Below, in pieces: positions 11,928-24,134 of a stretch of DNA of 64,000 bases. Source of the DNA: Lichina pygmaea (Eukaryota > Ascomycota > Lichinomycetes > Lichinales > Lichinaceae); contig OY730170.1 of assembly GCA_963422465.1 (NCBI GenBank), positions 5,060,379 to 5,124,378 on the forward strand. Direction: 5' to 3'. Numbering within the stretch: position 1 is the stretch's first letter; every line of letters begins with the position of its first letter. A program made the position numbers and the translations under genes. The notes under the pieces are model-generated. The model searched no databases. It was not told the origin of the DNA and saw only the letters and a list, made by a program, of their open reading frames with translations.

Positions 11928-13546
11928 GGTTGGGAGTTCATTCAGGAGATTCCCTCTTTTGAACAGTGAATGATCAGCAATGACACGGGCGCAAGCAGCG
12001 AGCTGGAACGATAGGCATCTCTGATGGTCTAGAGGTCCTTCTTATGCATCCGATGCTCAGTCATAGATACGGTACGAGGCAGCGGATGGGTAGTATGTCT
12101 GCTCGAACTCAGGACCAATTGCAATGCTGCCTAGCGCCCGTGGCGGCCCCCTGTGGTGGTGCCTGTGTCGTAGCAGCTACGGTACGGTATGTACTCGTAT
12201 TCAAGTCATGGTCACCTTATATAGTGGCACGACACAAGTCCATGTACTCCGTAAAGCCTCATACGGTATAAGATAGACCTTAGGTAGGTCTATCTACGCT
12301 CCGTACGTATGGCCCGCATCAACTCGCTTGCGTGCGGCAGTTATCAACTTTCACAGTGACACCAAAACACCTTGTCCACTCCCACATGATTCACCGAAGC
12401 AGACATGTGCTGCGCCGACACAACACCCGAATCTACCCGTCACGATGTGCTCCTCGACAGTGGAGCTTGGGCTCAGCATCTAAAGTTGATGGACTGACAC
12501 TGGTAGTCCCTGCAATCATGTTGCTTCTGTCGGCATGTTACAGCCCCTCAATTGAGGAGATGATCATAGTCAACAGCTTTATTTGTTCTGTGCGCAGACA
12601 TGGAAAGGTCGCCTTTGCGGCTTTCCAGGATGGCCTGGCTGTCAAGCTTCATCAGGTGGTTCTGACACTGTCACAGTCTGAACTGTATGTTTTCCCGAGG
12701 TGCATCTTGCTGTGGCGCGTCAAGCGTTGAGCTGTACTGGCTGACTTGGAGCTGCACTAAGTACATACGTAACATATATGTAGTCTGACCAATAGTGCTG
12801 CTGTGAGAATCAAGGGTTGATGACTGCCCTGTCCAAAGAGCAAACAGCAGTCACAAGCTAAATTGCTCAGAACTGACAGCTTTGGGCGCATCTGATCCTG
12901 AGGTATGTGATGGTTCCACTCATCATGTTGAGTGTGCAGACAAGAAATAGGCACGACCTTTACATCTAGCAAAGATGTGGTTGTTTGGAGTAGATGGTTG
13001 GTATTGGCACCAAAAAGAAAAAGCATCTTGTGATCTGGAACCACCAGCTTGACAGTAGAGACCAGGCAGGAGCGGTTGGCTGGCGGCTGGTAGGTAGCGT
13101 AGGTACCGGCAAGACCGGCGAGGAGAAGAGTAAAGAGAAGACGGAAGTCGTACAACAGTGAGGGGGGGGAAGGGCCAGATCTTGTAGCCACGATCTGCAA
13201 GTGGAGAGGGGAGCGAAGCGAGAAGCTTTGCCCAAAGTTCCAGCGACTTAGGCGCAAGGGGCAATTCGCAGGTACGCTTTTAACTCTACCGATTTGTTCA
13301 TCACAGACATGCAGTCCCTGTGCCGTAGAGGCGGAGTCGTACACACACGTGGCGATTGAAATGGGTGGATCGATCTCGAGGACGAGGCTACTAGGCTGGA
13401 CTTGACGATGCTGTATGCCGCGGCCGCTGCTACCCGGGAATCAAGACAGAGATGGTGTTCCAATTTGGAGTAGGGTCGACGGAAAAAGGGGATATCGGCA
13501 CTCTATGGAACGGCATTCTCTGGAGACGTCAGTCCCACGGCGTCGC
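11928..13546. other. Intergenic, no gene recognised
   Basis: Open frames of up to about 195 codons occur on the minus strand (12757-13344) but show no domain, and their composition looks like read-through of non-coding DNA. The right end is the 3' flank of alpha-tubulin. Confidence 0.45.
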
Positions 13547-15403
13547 TCAGTACTCGCCCTCGTCCTCGGGCTCGGGATCGATGCTGTCGCTGGCCACCTC
13601 CTCGTAGTCCTTCTCGAGCGCGGCCAGGTCCTCGCGCGCTTCGCTGAACTCGCCCTCCTCCATGCCCTCGCCCACGTACCAATGCACGAAGGCGCGCTTC
13701 GAGTACATGAGGTCGAATTTGTGGTCGAGCCGGCCCCAGGCCTCGGCGATGGCCGTCGTGTTGGACAGCATGCTCACCGAGCGGTCGACCGGAGCCAGCT
13801 CGCCGCCGGGCACGCGAACGGGCTTCTGGTAGTTGATCCCGAGCTTGAAGCCGGTCGGGCACCATTCGACCAGGTTGAAGGACGCCTTGGCCTTGAGCGA
13901 CGCGATGGCGGCGGTGCAGTCACGCGGCACGACGTCACCCCGATAGAGGAGCGCCACGGCCATGTACTTGCCGTCACGTGGGTTACAGACGACCATCTGG
14001 TTGTTGGGCTCGAAGCCTGCAGGAAGCCGGGGGCCATCAGTCGAGGTCCGGCATCGACCCGGGGAAGGCAGGCAGCCAAAAAAAAACCCCCTTAAAAAAT
14101 TCAAAAACCGAACGGGCGGGGACATACACTGGAAGGTCAGGTCGGACACCTTGAAGCTCTCGTGCGAGCTCTTGGACGCGCCGATGACGGGGGCGTAACT
14201 GATCAGCGGGTAGTGGATACGCGGGTACGGCACGAGATTGGTCTGGAACTCGTTGAGGTCGACGTTCAGGGCACCGTCGAAGCGAAGGCTCGAGGTGATG
14301 GAGCTGACCACCTGGGCGATCAGACGGTTCAGGTGCTCGTATCCGGGACGAGGGATGTCCAGGTTGCGGCGGCAGATGTCGTAGACGGCTTCGTTGTCGA
14401 CCAGGAAGGTGCAGTCCGAGTTCTCGATCGTGCTGTGGGTCGAGAGCACGGCGTTGTAGGGCTCGACCACGGCGGTCGAGACTCGGGGGGCCGGGTAGAC
14501 GGCGAACTCGAGCTTGGACTTCTTGCCGTAGTCGGTCGACAGACGCTCCAGGAGGAGGGCGCCGAAGCCGGAGCCGGTACCACCACCGAAGGAGTGGAAG
14601 ATGAGGAAGCCCTGGAGGGAGGAGCAGTTGTCTGAGCAACGTTAGACGAGCGGACCAAGACCCGTCGTCGGTCGTCTTCTACTTCGAGACAGTCTTACCG
14701 GCAACGCGGCGGATACGATCGATGACGTTGTCCACGAGCTCTTTGCCGATGGTGTAGTGACCCCGAGCATCTGGCTGTCGTCAGCTGCCATCACACGCGG
14801 TATCACGTGACTTGTAAGGAGGACGACGACGTACAGTTGTTGGCGGCGTCCTCCTTGCCGCTGATCAGCGTCTCCGGATGGAAGAGCTGACGATAGGTAC
14901 CGGTACGGATTTCGTCGATGGGCTACGACGTGGATGGTCAGCGCACGAACCGAACCGTCCCCGTCCCAGCGTCGGCGGCCTCGGAAGACGAAGAGACTCA
15001 CCGAGGGGTCGAGGTCGACGAAGATGGAGCGCGGCACGTATTTGCCGCTGCCGGTCTCGGTGAAGAAGGTCTCGAAGGAGCCCGGCTCGCCAATGTCCTT
15101 GGCATCCGGATCGAGTTTACCGTCGACCTTGAGGCCATGCTCCAGGAGGTAGCTGTTGCCGTCGGCGCCTTCCATCAGACATACTTGCACACATCATGTA
15201 GCTGGCTTGGGTTGTGCGTCGCAGGGCGCTCTTACAGCTCCCAGGCACTGTTGCCGAGCTGCGTCCCAGCCTGGCCGATGTGAAGGTGGCACACCTGTAA
15301 GAGAAGGCGGCGATCAGCGACTCTGCAACGAGGATCGGGACCGGCAGCCCTCTACACCGCGGACAGATCGTCGGGCAGCCGTTGAACTTACCTCTCCCCG
15401 CAT
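13547..15403 (-). CDS. Alpha-tubulin
   Basis: This is the alpha subunit of the alpha/beta-tubulin dimer that builds microtubules. Seven exons (15392-15403, 15236-15294, 15002-15152, 14835-14922, 14699-14770, 14128-14631, 13547-14016) join in phase to 451 residues, normal for the family. The first exon encodes only MRGE. Visible motifs are [49 protein letters not shown], the GTP-binding loop [15 protein letters not shown] and the acidic tail ending EDEGEY, a C-terminal Tyr as in detyrosinatable alpha-tubulins. The six introns, several very near the 5' end, follow the filamentous ascomycete pattern. No second tubulin gene is nearby. Confidence 0.97.
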
Positions 15404-16815
15404 TTTCGATCAAGCAACGGCGGCAAAGGCAAAAGGAGTCTGGTTCGTCGTTGGACCGAAGAATTACCCAAGGAATCGTCTGCTCTAGATCTTTGTCGAG
15501 GTTCTCGCGTCTGGGCGCACGCTGAGCGATCAAGCACCGAATTTGCCAGGGTACGGTAAAGAAAAGCAGCTGAAGGAGGACGAGACGTCTCGGTGTTTTC
15601 GTTTCTACGATCCCGCTGGCTGTTTATTCCGACGATTTTTGACTTTCCCCCTCCATTCGCGTCGTTCCGCACTCTACGAGTACTGATGTACATATTGAGA
15701 TGACTAAGGAAAGCTGAGCCCTGATTCCCTCACGTGATATCACGTGACAACAGACCACGTCTGAATGCTGAGACATGTCTTTGCCACGAGAGAGTAGATA
15801 TATTAGTCTGCATACTATCAGTGGTTGCAGCTGCATCTTTCTTTTCTGTTTCGTACAGTAGCTCTACGTACGTATCACATCTGTTTATACAAGCTGGTCG
15901 TGCCTTTTCTTCGATGCTTACTAATCCCCACTTGCTGTCAGATCCCTTTCCGCGCGCCTGATGAGACAGTCCCATGGTAGAGTCGTCGGGGGCCCAGCCG
16001 AAGCGGGCGAGGAATGTTTTAGGAATGTATGACTTCGTCACAAATAGTGGGACATGTCTATTTGTGGCTCCCGCCCCATCTCTAATGAACAAAATCCCAT
16101 AACTAAAGAAGCGCATGGCTTCCGTCCGGGCATCTCCTTGTAAAGACGACATGATCTACAAAACTACTTTTTCCACTCTACCCAGCACTTTAGGATGCCG
16201 TGCTACTACTTTTGACAACTCAGCGGGGTGCGTTCCAACGGCGAGCTCAGCTGTCACGCCATCTCGGATGTGCACGATGCAGGGTGAGACTGAGGCTGCC
16301 AGAAAGTCACGTGCCGTCCAGCCCCATGTCTCAAGTCACGTGAGTGACCTTGGCTCGTCCTAGGGGGCTTCTGCAGGTCGACAGCAACATGTTATTGGAT
16401 GTTTGCGCCACATCTCGGCCCTCGATCCCAGCTGTCTCTTTCCCTTTTTTTCAATTGCCTGTTTCCCTTTCCAGTCGTTCGTTCGATGGACCTTTACTCC
16501 CTTCCTTTTTAAAGTCGTCGCCCCCTCTTGTTTCTTTCCTCTCTTCTTTTCTCCCCTCCGTCCCTCCAGATCTTCTGGAACCCTCCTCCCCCTTTTCCTT
16601 GTCGTCTCCTTCCCGATCGGCCGTTGTCGCCGCCACACATTCTTTGTGAAGAGACAAACCCGAGAATCCCCCCGAGGTTGAGAATCCGCTCGCCAGAACG
16701 CGTGCAGGTTCTTCTCCTGGAGCCCATCGACCTCCCAGTCGTGGCTCGTTCACTCTTTTAAATCGGTACATCGGTACTCCAGAAGGAAGGACGGCTCTAC
16801 TGTGGACGGTGCAAG
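15404..16815. promoter_or_regulatory. Divergent intergenic region between alpha-tubulin and MscS channel
   Basis: It carries the promoters of both divergent genes. CACGTG-type E-box sequences occur (TCACGTGATATCACGTGAC at about 15731, and again near 16336). A long CT-rich tract (about 16430-16600) precedes the channel gene, a feature common upstream of well-expressed fungal genes. No further coding region is recognised. Confidence 0.5.
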
Positions 16816-19778
16816 ATGTCGACACCGGTCAAAGAATATCCACCGACGCTGCCGAAGACCCAGGATGGATCGTTGCGGTTGTCGGACGATGACCGAACGT
16901 TCCGGGGCGACGAGTCGGTCCACGGCAGTGGCACCAAGCCGAGTTTGAAACCGGTCGACGACGTGCCTGGCGGGCAGCCGCCCCTGCAGTCGCCGTCCAT
17001 GAATCGAGAGCAAGCCTCGCGGCTGGACGACGACCTCGAGATGGCCCGGATCGAGCAGGCCGTCTCCGAGGCCAACGAGGACGAGCAAGCCCTGGCGAAG
17101 ACGACGACCCGGAGAAGGGAACGCCGGGTCGAGGTGGCGGACGAATTCGACATTGCGACCAACCCGGTGCACGAGAAGAACAAGAAGTACGCCCCGCCCG
17201 AGAACCCGTCGACCAAGGTCGCCCGCATCTTCAAGCGCGTCCATCGGTCGACCTTCTTGGTCCGCTACTTCTTCTACATCACCCCCGTCGTCGCCCTGAT
17301 CCTGGTGCCGTTGCTGCTCGGTCTGCTCGTCTTCCCTCGCGCGACGGTGGGAGGGGTCCGGTTGTTCTGGTTCGGCATCTGGCTCGAGATTGTCTGGCTC
17401 ACGCTGTGGGCTGGTCGTGTGCGTCCTCGATCTTTCCTCGTGGCCTGCGGCCATCGTCCCCGCCCTCCTCTCCCTTTCTCTCGGGCTGACCCGTGCCCGC
17501 TCCGCAGATCGTCTCCAAGTGCCTGCCCTATCCAATCGGCCTCGTCTCCAGCCTCTTCACCAACAACAGCAAGAAGTGGCGCGATCTGGGCGAGCAGCTC
17601 GAGGTTCCGGCCACGATCTTCCTGTGGTGGCTGGCGATCCAGGTCTCCTTCCTGCCGACCATGCGAAACAACCATCTCGACGGCAGCAAGGAGACTCGCA
17701 ACTGGCAGCGCACCGTGAACAAGGTCATCATAGCCGTCTTCGTCGGCACCACCCTGAACTTCGTCGAGAAGCTCATCATCCAGCTCATCGCCATGGACTT
17801 CCACCTGCGCACGTACTCGCACCGCATCGACACGGTCAAGTTCCAGATCGGCGTCCTCCGCAAGCTCTACCAGTACTCCAAGGCCCAGATCGCCATGGAC
17901 GACTCCGACTTCGAGGAGCACGACGTCGACGGCCGTCCCGGCTCGGGATCGCAGACGCCGATGAGGTACCTGGCCCGGGCCAAGGAGAACGCGCGCGGAG
18001 CCTTCAGCAAGGTCGGCGACGTGGCCGGCAAGGTGGCCCAGGACTTCACCGGCCGCCGCGTCTCCCAGAGCACCGATCCGCACCAGGTCGTCCTCGCCCT
18101 GCTGCGCACGACGGGCGGCTGCCAGGTCATGGCCCGGCGCCTGTACCGCACCTTCGCCCGCGAGGACTGCGACCTCGTCTACCGCGACGACCTGCGCCCC
18201 GCCTTCGACCCCGCCAACGACGACGAGACCGAGGCCGCCTTCCAGATGTTCGACAAGGACCTCAACGGCGACGTCTCGATGGAGGAGCTCGAGGCCGTCT
18301 GCGTCGAGATCGGGCGCGAGAAGAAGTCCATCACGAACGCGCTCAAGGACCTCGACTCGGTCGTGACCAAGCTCGACCACGTGCTCGTCTTCATCATCGG
18401 CATCGTCACCCTGCTCGTCTTCCTGACGCTCGTCTCGAGCTCGGCCGCGACGGTGCTCGCGTCGGCCGGCACGACCATGCTCGGCCTGGCCTGGTGCTTC
18501 GCCGCCACGGCCCAGGAGTTCCTGCAGTCGATCATCTTCGTCTTCGTCAAGCATCCGTTCGACGTCGGCGACCGCGTCTCGATCTACGGCAACACGGGCG
18601 CCCAGGGCAAGGGCGACGACTACTTCGTCAAGAACATCTCGCTGCTCTACACCGAGTTCAAGAAGATGGAGGGCCACGTCGTGCAGGCGCCGAACAGCTA
18701 CCTCAACACGCTCTTCATCCTCAACATGCGTCGCAGCGGCGGCCTCGCCGAGGGCGTGCCCATCGTCTTCAAGTTCGGCACGACGCTCGAGCAGATCGAC
18801 GCCCTGCGCCAGCGCCTGCTCGAGTTCGTCATCGGCGAGAAGCGCGAGTATCAGGGCAAGATCTTGACCGAGTTGCGTGAGGTCGACGAGGCCCACGCCA
18901 TCAAGCTCAACGTCGTCTTCTTCTACAAGTCCAACTGGCAGAACGAGCTGCTGCGGCTGCAGCGCCGGAACAAGTTCATCTGCGCCCTCATGGTGTCGAT
19001 GCTCGAGCTCAACATCGAGGGTCCGCGCATGCGCTACCCTGGCCAGAAGGAGGAGTCGCCCTTCTACCTCGGCGGGCACCTCCCGCCGTCGTTGCATCGT
19101 GCGCCGCACCAACACCATCGCCGTCATCCGGACGGTGGTGGATCCTCGGCCGGTGGCATGCTCGGCAGCGGCGGCGGCGGCGTCGGGGGCGCCCAGTACC
19201 GGGCCACGCCAGAGGACGTCGCACCCACGGCCGGCCCCGAGGACGGCTCGGCCGGCCCTGCTCCGTCGGTCAGCGTGCGGTCTCCGAAGGAGTCGGCGAC
19301 GGCGATGAGCAAGCGAGTCGACTTCTCGCTCGGCATGAGCTCGATCGTCTCGGGTGATCTGATGGCGGATCTCTACGACGACCCTGACCGCAGTCGGAAG
19401 ATCGCGGGCTCGTCGTCTCTGTCGGGCGGCGCGCCCGGCCGTCGACGCCCATCGGCCGACAGCGGCGACTCGGCGCGAGCGACCTCGCGCGACCATTGCG
19501 AGCCCGGTCGAGGCAGCGTCGACGGTCTGGTCCGCGATTCGAGCCGCGGTCGCCACAGCACTCGACACCGACTCTTTGGACGTGGCCGGAAGGACACGGG
19601 CCGGCAGGACGGCGACGAGGAAGATCTCGAAATGGGACCCATGCCAAACATCCCCGAGATGCATAGCACGTCCGGGGGCCCCAGCCGACATCCGGTCGCC
19701 GGGGGTCGCGTGCCTCCGAGGAGCATGACGATGCAGAACCCACGGCGCAGCGAGACGACCATCTTCGGTACAAGATAG
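16816..19778 (+). CDS. MscS-family mechanosensitive channel with EF hand (Msy1/Msy2-like)
   Basis: This is a fungal small-conductance mechanosensitive channel. Its fission-yeast relatives Msy1/Msy2 sit in ER membranes and shape calcium and volume responses to hypo-osmotic shock. Exons 16816-17418 and 17508-19778 (intron GTGCGT...CGCAG) give about 957 residues. After a charged N-terminus come hydrophobic segments ([19 protein letters not shown], then [15 protein letters not shown] and others). A single EF hand follows ([14 protein letters not shown], acidic ligands intact). The MscS pore and beta domain come next ([17 protein letters not shown], then [21 protein letters not shown]). A long disordered Gly/Ser/Pro-rich tail of about 250 residues ends the protein. 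High third-position GC leaves an 805-codon open frame on the opposite strand, which is a shadow. Confidence 0.93.
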
Positions 19779-20659
19779 AGTTGTGATTATGCTTGTGGAA
19801 GATGCGAGACCAGCTCCAGACCGGCATCTGACTTTTTGTCTCTTGGGATACGGATCATGCAGCGAAGTCGATCTTTTTTGGGGGGGGGGGGGGGGGGAGC
19901 TCTTTTCCCCGACAGACTCTTAGACATATACCACCCGCTTCACTTTGGGGCCGCGGCGGAGACGATTCTCCTAGAATGATACAATAGATCTCTCAACCCC
20001 TCTCGAGCAACACCGAAAAGTGATCTACGAGTTCTGATTCCTACTGGTTTCCGCTCAAGTCGACTATACGCCATGAGATTGTCCCAGTACTTTCCTTTCG
20101 TCGACGGCTACGTACGGAGGTTTCGTATGTGGAGATGATGTCCTGTAATTACCATATCCAAAGGATCAATGGGGAGGATGAGGGAGGTGGGAGGAGGGAG
20201 GAGGGGGGGGGGGGGTTTGTCCAGAGGTCGATGTGATACAGTAAGGTAAGCTAGAGTGGTAGGTGGAGGCGTGAGGTATGAATAACTACGTACAGTATGT
20301 CCGTTTGGTGAGATGTCGTGTAGATGCCGCAGGGCGTAGTGTACATCTTGAGATGAGATGGTCGAATTGCTAATCTTGCTCGCTTCCTCCGTGACTTGCA
20401 TCCTTTTGCTCCGTTGAAGCGCCCTCTTGTAAACCAAGCCTCCCCCCCAGCTCCCTTCCCCCCGCCCCAACAACTCCCTCCCCACGGCTCTCGTTCCCCC
20501 CAGCGCCCCTGCCTCCCTCCTTCGCGCCCCTCCCCCATCCCTCCTCAATATCTGCAGCCACGGATCCGTGCTGATGGTCCAGTGTGAGCACCTTGCGTTC
20601 ACGCCGAGGCGGGGATCTCCGAGGCGGGAGATAAGGCGCATCCAGTAGAGCCAACCACG
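19779..20659. other. Convergent 3' intergenic region
   Basis: It lies between the 3' ends of the channel and the PXMP4-like gene. It has G runs at about 19880-19898 and 20204-20216 and a C-rich stretch at about 20445-20545. No gene is recognised. Confidence 0.5.
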
Positions 20660-21989
20660 TCACTGGTTGTGCCATAAAAAGTTTCGAAGATTGTCCCACT
20701 GATCGGCGTTGGTGTATCTGTTTGCACGGTTACACAGAGCCACCCTTACTCGCGGGAGGAAGGACAACTTTCCCCCCCCCCAGGGAAAAAGTCGTGGTGG
20801 TGGGGTTTTAGTTGGTCTGTGTCTGAGCATTTGAAGAAGGGGAAGGTGAGAAGGGGGAAAGGGAGAGATGAGGACTTGATGATAAGAAGCTTGAAGGACT
20901 GTGTGAGAGGGAGAGAGAATGTGTGATTGGACAAGCACGATCAATACTGACATGTACTTCATACTGCTCCGCAGACTGGGCTGCAGAGTCTCCGGGTACC
21001 ATCTGAAAAGGTACATGACGAACGCCCAGCTGAGGCTCGCAAACAGGGGCCAGGCGTCAACCGGCGGCATCCTCTTGCCCGTCCACGCACTATCGCCCAT
21101 GCCGTAAAACTCTGCCTGCGCGTGCCGTTGCTGTCGGTATCGATCGCGGAAAAGGTAGTTGCGAATGATCAACTTGGCGAGCGCCAGAACGACCCTCGCG
21201 AACACGTAGATTGTGATCTGCTGGTTGACGTTGCTCTGGCGAGTGCCGCCGCGGCCGAACACAATGTATCCGCCGAGGAGGCCTGCGACGAAGGCGTCCG
21301 GCGCGAGCTCTTTTTGAGAGGGCCGCGTCGAGCGCAGGACGTAGAGGGTCAGCTTGTAGAGGCCCGCGTACAGAGCGAGGTTCCGCGCGTGCTGTCGTGT
21401 TGCCCGGAGGACCAGCCGGAGTTTGTCTCGCACGGTGCCAGATCGGAAGAGGAAAACCATGCTGCCGGATGTTAGCATCGAGCTTGAAGGGGGGGATTGA
21501 GTGGGGACAAGGCGATCTGTTGACGGAACGATGTTATATTGGTATGAGGGGTGTTGCGACCAACGCGCAGAATATCCATCGAGATTGAGAATCTTGAGAC
21601 GGAGTAGAGACAGTTGATAAGACCAAGTGATTGGTCATGGCTTTCTACTCAAGAGAGGAATTCACGTGTACCAGAACTCAGAAGAAGAGATAGGTAGACC
21701 ATGACGAACAAAGCAGGCAGCAAAGTCTTGAGGCAAGAGGCATGAAAGACATGCTCACACAAGCGCGTGCGGAAACCGGATCTTGGCCCCGTAGACAGCG
21801 CCATTGCGGGCGGCCTTGACGACAGCGAGCGGGCCTGCGTAGCGCGTGTCTACCAAGATATCATTGATGGTTGACTACAGACATCACAACTCGCAGCATG
21901 AGCCAACTGAGCACCATTTGGAAGTTTTGGAACCCCGTCCGTGATTGTCGAGGTAGTCAAGCTGAAGAACGGACCTTTAGCTGATCCAT
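20660..21989 (-). CDS. Peroxisomal membrane protein 4 (PMP24/PXMP4)-like
   Basis: This is a small integral membrane protein related to the Tim17/PMP24 superfamily and found in peroxisomal membranes in animals; its molecular role is unknown. Exons 21975-21989 (MDQLK only), 21759-21874, 20952-21461 and 20660-20717 splice in phase to 232 residues. Motifs are YAGPLAVVKAARNGAVYG, KIRFPHALVMVFLFRSG, GLLGGYIVFG and the terminal LRNFLWHNQ, which match PXMP4 closely in order and length. Two donors have C at +3 (GTCCGT, GTCAGT). The 15-nt first exon is the weakest part of the model. It is divergent from RPF2, with about 670 bp between them. Confidence 0.87.
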
Positions 21990-22661
21990 GTTGGGCTATT
22001 GCGGGGACGGTCGCACGCGATTTACAACAATCGACATGGATTGAAAAGGTCGAGGGAGTTTTCAGGAGGAGGAGGAGGGCGAGGGTTGACGACGGGTAGG
22101 GACCGGTTGGAGCCAAGTTGGTTCGGGCATGCAAGCAACGCGACCGTTGACGCTCTACTTCGAGGTCGTCGTTTACTGATGGCCGAGGACCGTTTGATAT
22201 CACGTGGACCTTCACAAAAGCATGTGATCGCAGAAATCGGAATATTGTTTCTCCGACATCACAACCGGTCCGTAATTATTCGACATTGGCAGATCGGGTG
22301 GCTCTTCTGCGACACGTTCTCGACGTCTTTACTCCTGTTGATTCACTCAATCCTTGATCAAGTGGTCGACAAAGAAGATCATCGTCGGCGACACCAAGAC
22401 TCTGAAAGCTGGCTTTACACGATCTGTAGTAACCTCTACCGTACGGTAATCTAACATCAAGCAGGCGCAAGGTCCCGCAAAATCTAGCTTGCACTGCCAT
22501 CGGCGGAGAAAGATATCCCGTCAGCTTTCTCGAGAAAGCACGCTCCGAGCTGATAATTGGTTGTCTTCGAGCCTTACAACGGAGAGGGAGAGGTTGATTC
22601 CATTGCAGCTTGCCTCCGCGTTTGCTCTGACCGGCCCAGAGGATATTCAGGCGTCGCCGAA

Positions 22662-23794
22662 ATGCTGCAGGAAATGTTTGCATCTCCATCGCTTGGTCGG
22701 GAGATGATACCTCAGCACTAACGGTACGGCATGATAGAAAACCACGGACGGCCCGCTCCAAGCGGGCGCTGGAGAAAAAGGCCCCGCTGACAGCCGAGAA
22801 TCCGAAAAAGACGCTCTTCGTGAAGGGCAGCACGGCGTCGCAGGTCGTCCAAGACGCCATGGCAGACCTGAACTCCCTAAAGCGACCTCTCGCTACAAAG
22901 TTCACAAAGCCGAATCCCATCCATCCGTTTGAGGACGCCTCGAGTCTCGAGTTCTTCGCGGAGAAGAATGACACCAGCCTGCTGGTGTTTGGATGCCACA
23001 GCAAGAAACGACCTCATTGTCTCACCTTCATCCGGACGTTCAACTATAAGGCGCTCGACATGCTGGAGCTGTACCTTGACCCAGGGTCTTTCCAGGCGCT
23101 ACAGCAGTTCAAGACCAAAAAGTTTGCAGTCGGGCTGAAGCCGCTTGTGCTCTTTGCCGGCACGCCCTTTGAGAGCCCGACGCCGAACGCCTACACGCTG
23201 GCCAAGTCTCTCTTCCTCGATTTCTTTCGCGGCCAAGACATGCCGACGATCGACGTCGAGGGTCTCCAGTACGTCATATCGATCATGGCGGGCGAGGAGG
23301 GCGAGGGCGAGCGGGGGCCGAAGATGCATTTGCGCGTGTACATGATCCGAACCAAGAAGAGCGGTCAGAAGTTGCCGAGGGTCGAAGTCGAAGAGACCGG
23401 CCCGCGGATGGACTTCCGGGTCGGCCGAATGAAGGAAGCGGAGCCGGCGATGATGAAAGAGGCCCTGAAGAAACCCAAGGGGTTGGAGGTACGTTACGCT
23501 CGCTTTTATCCGGCCATCTCTCGCCGCAGACTAATCCCGTCTCTCTCGTGCCAGGCCAAGTCCAAGAAGAATATTGAAACAGATGTCGTCGGCGATAAAA
23601 TGGGCCGCATACATCTCGGTCGACAAGACCTCGGAAAATTGCAGACGAGAAAGATGAAGGGTCTCAAACGAGCCAGGGATCTTCAGGACAAGCCGAAGGA
23701 TGGGGATGTGCCAATGCTCGACGCCGAAGAAGATGACGGTGACAATGACAATGACGGCGAGCCTAACACAAAGTCGATCAGAATTAGACAATAG
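22662..23794 (+). CDS. RPF2: Ribosome biogenesis factor Rpf2 (Brix domain)
   Basis: Rpf2 works with Rrs1 in the nucleolus to load the 5S RNP (5S rRNA, L5, L11) into pre-60S particles. Exons 22662-22675, 22738-23488 and 23555-23794 join in phase to 334 residues. The first exon encodes only MLQE plus two bases; the intron after it has a CACTAAC branch point. Motifs are KPRTARSKRALEKKAP, KKTLFVKGS, the Brix core (SLLVFGCHSKKRPH, FIRTFNYKALDMLELYLDPG, LVLFAGTPFE) and an acidic/basic C-terminal tail (AEEDDGDNDNDGEPN). Length and order agree with yeast Rpf2. MMS19 follows on the same strand, about 340 bp downstream. Confidence 0.95.
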
Positions 23795-24134
23795 AGATGA
23801 ATATTGCACTGTGTGGCGGTCTGCCCTCCAAGGCGGAGCTGTCCGTGACAGGATTGTCGGCTACGGACAGGGCGCCCTACTCGTACGTGGCCAAGGGGTT
23901 GCCATATGAAATCATCTTGAACGGGCGCCATTGTGGGGCTGCCCGGAACGGAATTTTATTTTTCCGATCTGATGCATTGGCACGGGTAAACTTAGCTCAG
24001 CCTTATCAGATTTGGAAGAGATGTTACACAAAGCATATCAGCACTTCTGTCATTCAAGTGCAGAGCACTGTGATAGCTCCCTCGTTCCATCCTCGACTGT
24101 ATTAGCATCACGAGAAGAGTAGCCCTGGCACGGA

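Noticed and set aside
12757-13344. 195-codon minus-strand frame next to alpha-tubulin
   Set aside because: No recognisable content; several other frames overlap it and composition looks non-coding.
17274-19691. 805-codon open frame on the minus strand
   Set aside because: It is antisense to the MscS channel gene; high third-position GC removes stops. Its sequence is a His/Arg/Asp/Val/Leu mix without domains.
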